Positions 44,414-59,400 are shown, counted from the stretch's first letter. The stretch is 64,000 bases of DNA from Saururus chinensis (GCA_035235625.1 CP141149.1:405001-469000); one strand, 5' to 3'. The notes: generated by a model not told the origin, from the sequence alone. Made by a program: numbers and translations.

Positions 44414-47400
44414 GTAATTCGATTTTTTCTTACCCATTACTAGTGTCTATGATTATTCAACATCCGTTTTTTTATTTGCTTCAAAATTCTTATTAGAACT
44501 CCAATTTTTCGACTCCATGCATTCTTATTTTATTCCTCTATTCGTGCTGTTATGATTTTACATGTTGAGTTCATTGTTACGACAAAGTAAAAAAGAAGTA
44601 TTTTTTGTTTGAACTTGAAAAGAAATTCAAGGTTTCATTCTATGTTCAATGTGCACTTCATGTGTGTCCTACCCATGGAAGGCGGTACCTATTGAAACAG
44701 GTATATATAGGCCAGCAGGTACCTGTATCCTACCTTACAAGTACAGTAGGGGAGGGGATGGTAAACCTCCCACAAGAATCTTTGCGGGTTTAAAGCTGAA
44801 CTAACCTATTATACTACATTGTTACAACATTAATGATGTTTTTGTTCTATTACTTTCCAAATAAGGTCGGTGTATACAATTTAGATACATTTTTTTTCTA
44901 AATATAGTGTTCCTTGCCTATGCATTAACTTACAAATCTATCTTATGTGCTTCTACATAATATTTTTCCATCATGTAAGTGATTTATTTGTTTTCAAAAT
45001 GAAAGAGTTTTAGAACAGTTAAAATGGGACAAAGTAATACTCCCCATGTTGTAAGGGAAATTAAGGAGAGAATGTATGTGGGAAAGAAGAAGGGGAAGAG
45101 AGTTAGAGAGGAGCATGGATAAATAAACTAGAATAATTTACTGCTCAAATTCATAATTCATGACTGAGGAGGAGTACATGATTTATAGGCTTCAACCTTT
45201 TCAAATTAGGAAGCAAATCTAAACTAGAAAAGCAATAACAATAAGATTCCTACCTTTAATAAGCAAGTCTAAACTAGGAAAGCAAACCTAAACATAAGCA
45301 ATTCTAAACTAGGAAAATAAACCTAAACTAAGGCATACTTATATAAAGAAAGTCCTAATTAAATCTTAACTTGAAATCATAACAATCCACCATTGCTTCT
45401 ATGAAGCCTTTTTCTCAAGGCTGGGAATTACCAAAACGCTCATCAATAGCAAGTGGTTGGAGAATCTAATTATATTTCGGAGGGCGCTGAATGATGTGCA
45501 ATTTATCCAGTAGTTGGGCGGTAAGGAGGCATTTGACCCCATTAAGCTCAAAGCTCATCTGCATGTGTTCAAAGTTTTGTTTAACCTTTCGCAATGTGCG
45601 CTATCAATCTATGCCAATAACGATATCGGTTCTCTTGATAGGCAGGACATAGAAATCAAACTTTATAATAAGGCCTTGAGCAAGAAGACATGCCTTACAA
45701 TAAACCCCCATATTGTGAAGCTTTGTACCATCCCCGAATATAACATCAAAGTTAGGACAATTAGAGATCTGCAAGCCCAACTCTTTAGCAACGACTTTGT
45801 TAATGAAACAATGAGTGCTACCTGTATTGATAAGAACCATGACATGTTTTTCCATTTACCCATTAATGTGCATAGTGTTGGGAGTATTACCACCTTCAAA
45901 GGCATGAAAGGGCAAGTATGGGCTCACATTATTCATCATGGCAGCGAGAGGAGGATCAAACTCAGGCATAGGGTTGGAAGAAGCCATGGGGTCAGGTGTA
46001 TCTTTAACAATATAAGCATGAAGAGTCTTTCAACGATGGCCAGGTGCATATTTTTTATCACAATTGTAGCATAAGCCCTAAGATCGACGATCTTCAATTT
46101 TAGCCTGAGATAATTGCTTAAGAGAAATAGGAGGATTACGCCCATAGTGGTGATTGGACCAGTAGAAGACTGTAATGCCCATGGAACACGCTGGCGATGC
46201 TTATGCTGAAGCTGCTCTTGACACATGCAAGCTATACAGAACTGTTAAGGTGCGTAGTTTGAAGATACGTACCGAAGCTTACAAGTTGGGCCTCAACCCA
46301 CCCAAAAAAGTGCACCAAATCAAAGCGGCTTTGGCCAATTAGAAACCCAATTCGACAATTTTTCAAATTGATCCTGATAAGCCTCAACAGCGGTAGATTG
46401 GCGAACATGGGAGAGACGAAGATTATAGTCCTCATAATCAATAGGCCCGAGCGGACAAGAAGAGCTCTTGAGTTTGAAATGCCCTTTTTAATTACACTCC
46501 CAAATTAAACAACCACTTGAAAGGGGATGGTGAAGAGGGATTTTTGCTACTATCTCAGCATCATTGGGTAAAAAAATTGATTTGAGAAGTTGAAGATTTT
46601 ATTGACTTGTGTTTGCATCTTTAACTCTTACACTTTTGCACGAGAGGACAATAACTTGCAAGGAAAAATAACTTTATAACTATGAGGCCTTGAATTCCAC
46701 CAATCTCTCCATACTTTTATATTACTCCCATCCCCAACTTTCCAATGAGGGTCTTTTTTTAAATGTTCCCTACCAACTAAGAGCCCCTCCACACATTTGA
46801 AACATTACTTTTTAACTCAACCTCCATAAAATCGCATTGGGGGCGGCATTTACATTTAATTACTTTGCTCACCAAATAATTTGGCTATTGGATGATGTGC
46901 TATCCTTGTTTGGCCAAAAGGGCTTGATTAAAAGCATTGAGGTCCTTGAGCCCATACCACTCTGACACTTTGGTTGGCAAAGTTTATCCCATCCCATCCA
47001 AAGAATTTGTCTACCTTCATTTTTTTGTCCCCACCAAAATTTGTTGACCATGGAATTTATTTTGCAAAAAAGGTTTGGGCAACCTGAAACAACTCATTGT
47101 GTAAGTTGGCATTGATTGTGCAACAACTTTGAATAGCACCTCTTATCCTGCCTGGGAGAGTAATTTTCTCTTCCACCCATGTAATCTACGCCAAATTTTA
47201 TCTTTTAAACCTCCAAAGGCTGCCTTCTTGGATCTCCCAACAAAACACAGGAAACCTAAATATTTGTCATAGTATCTTATCTCATGGACCTCCACCTCAT
47301 TTTCATAGTTGCTACTAAAAAACAAAGTGGTTTTCTCTTTATTCAATTTTTTCTGGAAGCATTTTCATAGAGTCTTAGAATATCTTGAATCTTTCTGGAC

Positions 47401-50400
47401 TCTTCTAATCTTGGCCTGCAAAGGAGCATGCTATCATCTGCAAAATACTAGTGAGAAATTGTTGGACCACCCCTTGAAGCATTTACACTTCTAATCAACT
47501 TATTTTCCTCGACATCATGAATTAGGCAAGTGAGATTTTTCACACATAACAAGAACATATATGGCAATAGGGGGTCACATAGATGTAGCCCTCTAGAGGG
47601 AGTAATTATGTCTGAAGGAGCACCATAAATAATAATAGAGTAGGACACCAAGGTGATACATGACATAATAAGCTGAACCCATTTTTTATCCAGTTTGATA
47701 ATGTTCTCAAGAAAATACCATTCTGCATGGTCATGCTTTTTGCTCTTATCTAGTTTCATAGTCATTGGACCCTCCTTTTCTTTTGTCATCGTCTTCATCT
47801 TCATCTTCATAGAATGGAGAAGTGCAAAGGCTACTAAAACATTGTTTGTGATGAAGGGGCTAGGAACAAAGGCACTTTGGGCTGGAGAAATAATTTGCGG
47901 TAGAAACCTTTTCAATCTCTTCTTCAACACCTTGGAGGCAAGCTTATAAACAACATTTCATAAACTTTTAGGCCTAAAATTAGAAACTTTCCTCAGATTT
48001 TTAATCTTTGGAATTAGAAAAATGTGGCTATGATTTACCTCTTTAGCAAAATGCCCAGTATTTAAAGTCTGGAGAACTCCTGAGAGAACATATGCTCTAA
48101 CAATGTGCCAATACTGCTGGTAGAAAAGAGCTGGCATGCCATTAGGGCTAGAAGGTTTTGAAGGATGTATTTGAGACAAGGCCAGCAGTACTTCCTCCTC
48201 CTTGAAAGGTTTGGTAAGCTCATTATTCATTTCATTTGTTACCATACATTTGACTTTTTCATTGACCATTTCCATTTCCATTTCCATTTCCATTTCCCCT
48301 GGCTGAGAAGTCGTAAAAATTCCTTTAAAATGGTTAGTTGTCAACCTTTCAATTTCTGCTGGCTGGTCATACCACACATTTTGGTTGTCTTCCAAACAAC
48401 AAATTCTATATTCCTCTTTCTTTGAGTAGCCATTGCATGAAAATATTTGGTATTTCTTTTTCCTTATTTGAGCTGATTAACTTGATTGATGGTGCCATAG
48501 GGATTCCTCGACCTTGAGCAGCTCATTATACTCGATCTTTGCCTCCCTCAATCTCTTCCCCACTTCATTATTTGTTTCACCCTCTAGGCTTTGGTAAGGA
48601 GCACTTTTTCTCTTTTGCTTCTGTATGTTTGCACAGATTTCATAATTTCATCTGTTCAGATGTTGGCCACACGTTGTAATCCTGTTACAAAACTCATTTA
48701 GTCCAATATCCCCATTGGAAGAACCCCAGCTTGTTGTATAGTTGCTTCCCAATCAGCTGTGCCCACCCACATTGCCTCGAATTCAAAACCCCTATATGTG
48801 CTCCTTCTATTTTGAAAGATACACGATATGTGAAGAACAATTGGCCTGTGATCAGAGCAAAGTGGTAGGAGATGCTCGACAAATGAGAATTTATGCAAAT
48901 CCAATCACTCCCTACTAATAAAAAATCTTTCCATCCTTGCTTGCACCCTGCCTCCTTCCTCTCTATTATTACAGCAAGTGAACTTCGGCACCTGGAAGCC
49001 CAAATCCAACAACCCACAATCCTCTATGACATTTTTAAAGTCTTCCATCTGCCAATTTAATCAATGAGTGCCTCCCACTTTTTCATCATTTTTGAGCAAT
49101 TTCATTAAGTAAGTTTCCACCCAACAGAATTTTAAGTTCCTGGTGGAGATTCCTCAATAACTTCTGTATTTTCCTCCTCTTTCTAACCTCAGGATGCCCA
49201 TATATTCATGTAAACCTCCATTTAACACGTGTATGAGGATTCTCCACTATGCAATGTATATGATGCTTGGAAAATTTCAGAATTAGATTATTCAAGTCAT
49301 GCCTTCATAACAATGCTAAACCCTCACCTCTTCCCATTCTTTCCACCGGTAAAACATTCTGAAAATTTAATGTATACTTTATAGAATCCCATCCTGTATT
49401 CATTAATCTAGTCTCTCATAGAAACCAAATAGCGGGATCTTGAGATAGATAATAACTACATGTTTAATTCACTTGTTTATTTCTTTTTAGATCACAAATT
49501 GATTGATATTCATGCATAATTTTGTAATTAAATTGAATATATTGTTGTTGAATAAGGAAAGCATTTGTCTCAGTAATTACAGCATTTGTTTTGATGGTAG
49601 GTTTTCAGGTCTCAGGACTATAGTGCTATTCTTTACTGTCTAAAGCAGGTAATTCTTTTTATTGACTTTTGCTGCAAGTTTTCTTAATTTCTGTTTTAGG
49701 ATGTTCAGTAAGCTGCCCTTGTGAAATTTAAATTGCAGTTATTTGAGAAAGTAGAAGTAACGAAGCCTGTAGCCAGTCGTTCTACATCTGCGGAAATTTA
49801 TGTTGTGGGTTTGAAATATAAGGCCCCTGCTAAGATAGACCCCCGTCTACTTGATGTGAAACATCTATTTCAAGGGGGTCTTGAGCAGCCCAAGGTAGGA
49901 GATAATTTTACCTTGGATCCTTTTCCATGGATTGTCCTAATATTATTACAAACTATATTCTTGTTGCTTTATGAACTTGCTCTCTGGTGCAGGTGGCAGA
50001 TGTTCTTAGAGGAACCAAACAAAAGAGAAACCGTGATGGGTATGTTTTGTGCTCCTTTCATTTAATAAGCCAATGGATTTAGCTCTTTTTGTTATATAAT
50101 GTTGTGATTATTTTTGGGTACAAGAAAGGAGGGGGAAGGAGGAAGTTAGAGGTTACTAAAGACTGCTGAGTTGTACTGTGTTGGACATCTCAGACTAATT
50201 TCTTTTCTTTAGTTTTTCTTCCTTCTTCGTTTGAGTGATGAGTGATGCTATTGATCCTCCACTCAGTCCTTTGTTGCCTCTTCTCCACGTTAACTTGTTC
50301 CATCTAGCTTCCATGCAGGAGGCCTATCAAAGCAGGCCATGACAAATTCATGTAGTTGTGGACATATTTATGATAAATAGGTGATATATTGATATTGATT

Positions 50401-53400
50401 TATGATAAATAGGTGATATATTGATATTGATTCCTCTTGTTATAAAAGCTACGGGGAAGATTGAATCATATCACCAATAATGGACGGTGATATGATGTAG
50501 GAGGGTCTCCCCCTCTTCTCAGGATAGTCCTTCTCAGATTATGCTACCTATGTCTGCCTACTTGTCCAAAGGCTGATGGGCAAATCTGTCCAGCATCGAG
50601 AAGCTGTTTCTAGGCAAGGGGGAAAAGGGAAGGCCAATCTGGTCTAATTCACACTTTGTTCAGAAGTCCGTTGGAGAAGAAGAGGGAATAGGAGGGAAAA
50701 GGGAAGGCAGATTGGGGGGATTCAAATTGAAATGAAGAAGCATATTCCAGAAATTTTCTCTCTTTGGCTCATGGATTTGAGCATTGGTTAAGGATTTAAC
50801 CGGTAATTTTCCTTTCATTTGTATCTTCAGCCTTTGGATTCAAGATTTTATTTCCTGTAATCCAGAAATTACTGAATAGAAATCCTCTCTCTTCCTTCCA
50901 TTTGCCTTGTGTGTTCTTAATTGGATTTGTATGCGCTATTTGGATTGCTGAGTTCTTGTTGATTTCTGAAATTTTGCTGCATCATTTTTTGCATCGTCTG
51001 TGGGAAACAACGAGTCTTCTATGGCTCCTCCTCCCATTGATTCCTCTTCTCTGCAAGCCATTGCAGAGCTGTTACAACAGCAGATCCAAGTCCAGCAACA
51101 GCAGAGCCAGGTTTAGCAGCTAACTCAGTCACTGCTTCTGGAGCTTTTCCAACAAATGCAGCACCTCCTGATACTTATACCTCCTCCGCCTCCGGTCGTC
51201 GGACCATCTACTGGTCCAGGGGTGTCTACCGGTACAGACCAGCAACCTTCTGGTGAATTGGATAGACGTTTTTTTTCAGGTCTAGAACCATTCTCTCCGA
51301 CTGGCTGGGGTGACCCACTATTGCGACCTGAAGCACCACCTCCAGGACCAGCCTTCCAAGTATATTGCTGGCGGAACCTGGCATATGCATCGGGTCAATG
51401 GATGAATCGGCCTCCAGAACGCCCAATGAACGAGGGAAGACTGCCTGGATTTCCGCCAGAGGAGTACGAGCTGTTAGAAGCTTGGCCCCCCAGCGGAAGA
51501 CCTAGGTTTCCGCCAGGAGAAGGGTCGCTAGGTGGGGGTCGGGACAACGGTGGATGGCCACTGGTCTTTCTGCCAAGAGCCACGACATTTGGAGAACACA
51601 TATGCTGGCAGAAGACCTCCTGGAGTTCTGCTAGGGATTGGACTGCCCATAGCAGGATCTCACGCCGGCGGGTGACTTCATGGGTTTCTGCCAGGAACTG
51701 GGCTGCCCATGGAGGGACCCTATGCCGGCTGCAGACAGCTCAGAGTTCCGCTGGTAGTTGAGGCCCCATATGGGATGGCTGAACCAGGCCGGAAGACAAC
51801 TGGATCCATTTCCTTACCTGAACCAATGAGGCCCAGCCGGTCGACATCCCCCACTGCAAGATAATTCCAGCGAGGATGATGATGACCCGTTTCCACCGGC
51901 AGGAGGCAATGATCGGGGGCATTTTCACTTCAAACCTAAACTGGAGCTACCCAATTTTAATGGACAAATGAGCATCAAAGAATTTTTAGACTGGTTGTTT
52001 GAAGTGTAAAACTATTTTGAAGTAATGGAGGTTCCCGATGAGGTCAAGGTGAAGTTGGTGTCTTGCAAGCTGAATAAAGGAGCCGCTGCATGGTGGAACC
52101 AGCTGCAAACCAACCGCTTACAACTTGAAAAACACCCCCTCTGTTCCTGGCCGCACATGAAACAACTTTTGCGGAACCAATTCCTTCCTGTTAATTATAA
52201 ACAAATGTTGTTTAAGCAATATCAAGACTATTGGCAAGGAAGTGGGACTATTTCGGAGTATTTGGAGAACTTCCAAAGGTTGTTGGCAAAGAACATCATT
52301 TGAGTCGGAAGCCCAAAGGATTACCCGCTTCACAAGTGGGTTAAAGTTCCCATTGCAAGAAAAGTTGGCCAGCTACTCCCTTTACTCACTTTCAAAGGCG
52401 ACTCAAATTGCCCTAAGGCATGAGTCATTCTTGTTGAGAGAAGTGTAGGAAGAGGGGGGTTCTTCTCAAGACGCACACATGAGGGAGGGTCGAACTACAA
52501 GCAAAAGCAAGTAGTAATTGAAGACTCCACTCAGAAAATTGGCAAGAATGAAGCAGCCTGTAGTCCCTACAAAGCTGCTGCCTCGCCTTCAAACTCTGGG
52601 CCAGCTCAAGCCTCAAGCTCCAATCCCATTATTTGTTACAAATGTAGGCAGCCGGGACACACCTCAAGTGGCTGCCTACTTAGGAAATTTGGCTCTACCA
52701 TTGTTGTGATCACTAATCAAGAGACTATGGAGGTTGAAATTGAAGGGGGAGCTAAAGAGGAAATTGTGGAAAGAGTGTACAGGGATGAAGATCAAATAGA
52801 AGAGCAACCAGGGTTGTTAGTGCTGAGAAGAATTATGAACTCTACTCGGCAAGTGGAGGACACACAAAAGCACAAACTGTTCACCCCTACCGGGTCCATC
52901 CAAGGGAAGAGATGTAAGCAAATTATTGATGGGGGTAGCACTGAAAACTTCATCTCCAAATCAGTCACTCAGCAGCTCAAACTCCCTACCGAGAGGCGCC
53001 CTAAGCCTTATTCTCTACGGTGGGTAAAGGAGATTGGAGGAGTAAGGCAGAAGAGTTATGTAAGGTTCCCTTTTCTATTGGTAAGCATTATTCTACTAAC
53101 ATTGTTTGCGATATTATAGAGATGCATGCCATATTCTTTTGGGAATGTCGTGACAATTTGATGTCCAAAGCACCTATGATGGGAGGGAGAATATATATGC
53201 CTTCAAGCAACAACGGGTCAAGGTTATACTTATGCTTAGCAAACCTACCCTTGTTAAGAGGCTGTAAGACCAGCTAATTCCTCAAAAGAAACACCACTAA
53301 CCAGCAAGTGTTTGCCCAAAATTACTCTCTTGGTATCCAAAAATTGCAAGGACTTAAGTACCGCTGAAGTTGTGTATCTTTTGGTCATCAAGGTTGAAGT

Positions 53401-56400
53401 GAAAGAGCTGAAAATCGAGGTTTAAAGCCACCCACAACAAGTTCAGCCCTTCTTGAGAAATATAAGTAGCTGGTCACCGAAGACCTTCTTTTGGAGCTGC
53501 TTCTGATGAGCTAAATTTAGCACCATATTGACCTCATATTGGGTTCTAGTCTCCCACACTTACCACACTACCGCATGAGCCCCACCGAGCATGTGGAGTT
53601 GCAAAGATAAGTGGAAGATTTCTTGGTAAGGGGGTTGATCAAAGAAAGCCTTAGTTCATGCACAGTTCTTGCCTTGTTGGTGCCTACGAAAGATAAAAGT
53701 TGGAGGATGTGTGTGGATAGTAGAGCAACTAACAAGATCACTGTAAAGTATACGTTCCCAATACTTAGACTTGATGAGATGTTGAATATGTTGACTAGTG
53801 CCACTATCTTTTCTAAAATTGACCTTAGGAGCGGCTACCATCAAATCAGGTTGAGGCCCGGAGATGAGTAAAAAATAACCTTCAAGACAAGATGTCTCTA
53901 TGAATAGTTAGTGATGCCCTTTGGGTTATCCAATGCTCCGAGTACCTTTATGAGACTCATGACCCAAGTCTTGAAGCTATTCTTGGGCAAATCAGTTGTG
54001 GTTTACTTAGATGACATTTTGGTGTATAGTAAAGGGGAAGAACAACATGCACAAGAGCTGGCCGAAGTCTTTGAGGTCCTCCAACAACACTCCTTGAGCA
54101 TAAATATAAAAAAATATTCTCTCTTCAACCAGAGGGTAGCCTTGGGTTATGTAATTAGTTCGAAGGGCATTCAAGTGGATCAAGGCAAGATAGAAGCCAT
54201 TTAAAGCTGGTCCACACCAAAATCAGCAAGTGAGGTACGCAGTTTTCATGGTTTGGCCACTTTCTACCGCCGATTTATTGAGAATTTCAGCAGTATAGCA
54301 TGCCCCTTGACTGAGTACATGAAGGACTGCTTTGTGTGGTCTCAAGCAGCCCAAGAAAGCTTTATGCCTCAGATTTGTTACTTAAACATCTTTAAGACTT
54401 TCAATGTCTCAAATTTATCAACTTATTATGGTCCATTCCCACTGGTGACTACTTGCACACAGCCATTCTTGCCTGAGGACGAGCCTCTTTTGGGAGGGAC
54501 TGATGTAGGAGGGTCTCCCCCTCTTCTCAGGATAGTCCTTCTCAGATTATGCCACTTATGTCTGCCCACCTTTCCAAAGGCTGACAGGGGCAAATCTGTC
54601 TAGCTTTTAGAAGCTGTCTCTAGGCAAAGGGGAAAAGGGAAGGGCAATCTGGTCTAATTCACAGTTTGTTATAGAAGTCCTTTGGAGAAGAAGAGGGAAG
54701 GCGGATTGGGGGGATTCAAATTGAAATGAAGAAGCATATTCTAGAAAAGTTCTTTCTCTTTGGCTCATGGATTTGAGCATCGGTTGAGGATTTAACCTGT
54801 AATTTTCCTTTCATTTGTATCCTCAGCTTGTGGATTCAAGCTTTTATTTCCTGTAATCCAGAAACTACTGAATAGAAATCCTGTCTTCTTTCCATTTGCC
54901 TGTGTTTCTTAATTGGATTTGTATGCTCTGTTTCGATTGCTGAGTTCTTGTTGATTTCTGAAATTCTGCTGCATCATGATATGACAATGTCATTGAGATC
55001 TCTCCAACCCCTTTCATCATTTTTTTCCTTAAAGATTGGTGTATGCAGAGATCACAGGAGCTGCTGCATGCATGGCGGCTGCAAACATACAGTTGGAAGC
55101 CCTCATGTGACCGTTGCATGTGACAATAGGTTATAATTAGTGCCCTACCACGATTTGGGGTTGGTCATGTAACAAGGAAAACAGGCTGCTGACACGTATT
55201 AATATATACAGTTGGCAGATGACAGTCACGGTTGTGGTATTGATTTCCTTTGCATCAAGGAATGCTGTATCAGCAGTATATTGCAGATGTATGGCTTGGC
55301 CAATATATTGGTATTGCTAGCTGTGGCAATATTGAATACACTGCAAACTCCAATTTTACATCTTTTAGGTCGCCAATATCATTTCACATGATTTCTCCCA
55401 TTCTATCTCCGGTATCTCAATCTTTGGTCAACCAATATGACAATCCTTGCTTTGCATCCAACTTTTGTCGATCAGCCAACAGTCTTAAAAAAGTCTTGGT
55501 CTACCTCAGTTGCTGTTAGACTCTCAAGCATGGATTTTCACGTTTAGCCCTACATGCGAAGTGAACTGATTGATGTGTATTCAAAGTGTTTGGAAGATTC
55601 CATATAGATGTTGTTTGATCAAATGTGTCAGAGAAGTGTTGTGTCTTAAGTTATGATGGTTCTTGGGTATCCCGGGCAGGGAATGGTAGCAATGCAGTGT
55701 CCCAATTTGAGAATTACTAGTAGAAGTGCATGTGCATTCTGCACGTGCTACAATCCATAGATTGAGAGTCTGGTTACCATATGCAAATTGAGCTTCAACA
55801 ATTTTACTGGACCCCAAAATAAGAGTCTATAAATATTACTTTAGGCTTATTAGGGGTAATTTAGGACTTCTATGACAAACATTTTTTGCCCCTCTCTTCA
55901 CTTTAATAATTTTGAGGAATATTTTATAGCAATGTGCATTATTTGGCGTGTTGACATAATAGCAGGTCCAGGTGGATGGTCCTGTTTGTCATTCTACAGC
56001 CACCAATTGGTGTCTGTTATTCATTTGTCTGGGAATTGGCCATTATTTGATCAATGCATCTTTTCTAATTGCATCTGACTTTAATGGCTTGAAAAGATTT
56101 GAAGTAAAATCCATGGAAGTTTGATTTGGGGATGAAGATTGTGTCTAAAGTTTATGATCTAGCACTAGGGAATTGGATAGAAATTCTTTCTGACTTGGGG
56201 TGAAACTGTCTTTGAAGAACCTATCTCAAGTCATAGTTGTTCCACTACAATTTTTTGTCGAAGATGTTCTTCTAAAATTTTTGCTCCTAGTGATAACTGA
56301 AGCTTGAGCGAGTGACAATTATTACTCAATGATATCACAGCTTCCATTGATTTGACTTTGAAATTGGACTTGAAATGCTTGTAGTGTGAACATATTAAGA

Positions 56401-59400
56401 TTGTTAAGCAACTTTTTATATCATTTGGTGCAGATACGAAGATGGAATGTCAACTGTAAGGAAGGTGTGTTTGGCTTCAAATTTTGTATGGTCGGAGGCA
56501 CCATTGGAGATCCTTGGTTCAGTGACTTCTATATCCTTTGATGATCCTGCTTGCTCATCTATCAGAGAACATGCACTTACTACAGAAGAGGTATTTGCTA
56601 AGTTTCTTGATGTGTCTCACTAAATGTGATTTTTTGTTGCTGTTTTATTAGGTATTAATTTGTTTTCTTTTCTCCAGATTAAATATCTTTGTGATGATCT
56701 TCGTGTTTTGGGAAAACAAGATTTCAAGCTCTTGCTGAAGTAAGGCCTGTACGAATTGCTCATTTTTATTGCAGTCTTGAGTCTTATGTGGCACCATAAT
56801 CAGTGAAATACTTTTATTTTATTTAATTTTCTTTTCTGTGGTTCTTCACTTGTCCTAGTCATCAGTACGAGTAGACAATTACCACGTAGGATAATAGCTA
56901 TTTTTGGATATATATTTGCGCACTGTTTATCCTGTTCCATTGCCAACTAAAACTGCTGGCTTATCCGTGCCATGTTTGTGCAGACAGCATGTAAATTGTC
57001 CATTTGTGCCTATTCTATCCTGAAGGAACAGAGACATACAGCCATTTATTAATCATATGATTACAATACTAACTTCTGGTTTTGTTGAAAGACTAGTGGG
57101 TACTATGTGCACAAGGGATAGCAAGTAAGTAGCGCCTTTTGCCAACAATTTGAGGTGAGTGACATGGATCATATGCCTTCATTTGAGCCTCTTTTAAGCC
57201 AACTCTTTTGTAAGAGATAACATAGTCATATCCTTAGCATATTAACTCCACCCAAGACCCATGATAACACATAGAGTAAAGTTGGTTCTATGCGAGAGTG
57301 GAGAACTGCATGGACACGATTCCTTTTAGATTGCAGATTGGCATCAATTGTCCAATAAACTGATTTTATTGAACTTGCCCCAAAAATCTCAAGGGGGGAT
57401 GATCAGAGCAAGAGCGAGGCAAATGTTCTCTTAGGCCCCCGTCTCCCTCTTTTTGGCATCACTTATATAGATCCTTTCTAATCTTCTTACCGGGGCATCT
57501 ATTGGTCTTGTAGTTAAATAAGGGATATAATAAAAGAAATTGTAGTTAAATAAGGGATATAATAAAAGAAATTGAATTGAGCGCCTTTTACCTGCTTTTG
57601 AAAATTGAAGGTGTAGTTTACAAGTGATTCAAGCTAATGCTGCGATGATAGATAATAAATCCTCTATAGTCAGAAATTGTAAGTTTTGTGTAAATCGCAT
57701 TGTAATCTAGTCAAATAATTTTTAGGATGTTGTTAGACTTCTTTTTTTCAATGGAAAAATTTATCCTGCCTAGTTCAGTACTGGCCTGGGCAACTGTCAA
57801 AGTATCATAGGCTGAGTCTGAGTCTGCCTTGGTCGGGGTGACTCAACCCTGCCAGCAATCAGCATCCCCCACCCATGTTATGATTTCAAATTAGGATTTA
57901 ATTAGGTCTTTCTTTAAATAAGTATGCCTTAGTTTAGGTTTTTTTTCCTAGTTTAGAATTGTTTATTAAAGGTAGGATTCTTATTGTTCTTGTTTTCCTA
58001 GTTTAGATTTGCTTCTTAAATAGAGAAGGCTGAAACCTATAAATCATGTACTCCGGTCATTAGTTACGAATTTTGAGCAGTAAATTAGTCCAAGTTTATC
58101 TTATCTAGTAGACTGTCGGTCGTTCGCCCTCTACACTGCCTGCTGAACTGTCGCCCGAGGAACCTTCAGTGCTGGCACCAAATCAGGGGTCATCATCTTC
58201 AGCTCTGCCTGGCTCTTCTGCCTCACCGGCCTTTGAGTTCCGTCCGGTGGTTGAAGCCGGTCGTCTGCCATCGCCCGGTTTGTCTGGCCCTTCTTGCCAT
58301 CGTTGGATCTTCCCTAGTCATCCCACCAGGCCACCTCAGAGCGTGGCCAGGTCCATGAGGCGGAGACGACTGAATTTGCTGTCGCTGGACCTCCATTCAC
58401 CGTTCCGGCACCTTGCTTGCGATGGTCAGGTTGGATTCTGCCGCGTCGACCCTCCCGATTGCCTCTAGCCAGCCGCCCGCCGCTCCATGGCCACCAACAT
58501 CTTTGCTTTCCGGTCAGAGCCGCCGCCGCCGGTGTACCATGGGCGTCATCTGTCACTGCAGCCTCCCTGCCTCCTTCGGTTCTGGCCAGTCCTCTCCCTA
58601 TGCCCCATCTGAGTACCCTCCGGCCAGTTCCACTGCTGCTGGGTTCGTCGTTCCCTGCTCCAGCCAGCTGTTGCTCTTCCGGAGTGCATATGGTATCTTC
58701 TGCTGCCACCATGCCTGGTGTAGAAACATATGGAGTGATCGGGCAAACCGTGGATGCGAGGTCTTATATGGGTGGGTCGCACTTGGATTTGGATGAACGG
58801 GGCTCCCTGACCGGTCCAACACAGGATTTTTTATCCCATTTGGGTCTGGACATATACCTTACACGCTCTGACCCACCGGGGTTGTCTAATGGCAATTATT
58901 CGCAAGTTATTTGTGGCCCACACCCACCAGCCCATGGCCATATGCACGAGCATTTACACAGACAAATCCATGGCTCGCTTACAGCGCCGGGTGTTAGGAA
59001 ATTTGATGATGTTAACAGTTATTTGATGTAGGCGAAGGGTTTTCAGGCAGCTCCTGACTACGAAAGGCCCAACTTCTACCATTGGCCACATGTACCATTT
59101 GTGCTAGGCTGCAGGCGTGGCAGTCTTCGACCTAGAGAACATCCACCGGGTTATGATGCCACGTTCAGAGACTATGAAGGAGCTGTCCTAGCCCACCCAG
59201 TTTGCCTCACTTTCCCAATCTTCAAGGGTCATGAACCGGAAAAATGGGTGTCACATGCCCGGCGATTTTTTCATTTCCATCGTACACCGGACGACAAGTG
59301 TATTGATCTTGCTTCCTTTTATATGGAAGGCCATGTGTTGCAATGGCTCGAGCACTTTCTGTTCCACACTCCACATACTATGTGGGATGACGTGGAGCGA

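Larger units (their letters stand above)
50493..54976 (+). mobile_element. CRM-like Ty3/gypsy element in SPB1 intron 4, sense
   Basis: LTRs at 50493-50984 and 54501-54976, both TGATG...CATCA, ends consistent with the CRM chromovirus lineage. Perfect TGATA duplication (50488-50492, 54977-54981). Polypurine TTTTGGGAGGGAC precedes the 3' LTR. Inside: gag, zinc knuckle, protease and RT. RNase H and integrase with chromodomain are deleted: RT text stops near 54360 and a short polyprotein tail (about 54380-54500) leads into the LTR. Stops occur throughout. Same transcriptional direction as SPB1. Confidence 0.88.

Noticed and set aside
45514-46074. 186-codon + strand frame
   Set aside because: Antisense shadow of the gag-protease element, whose minus-strand protease signature is clear.
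58169-59031. Overlapping frames up to 204 codons upstream of gag
   Set aside because: Inside the gag-protease element between LTR and capsid; probably gag N-terminus or leader, but no feature allows naming it as a separate gene.
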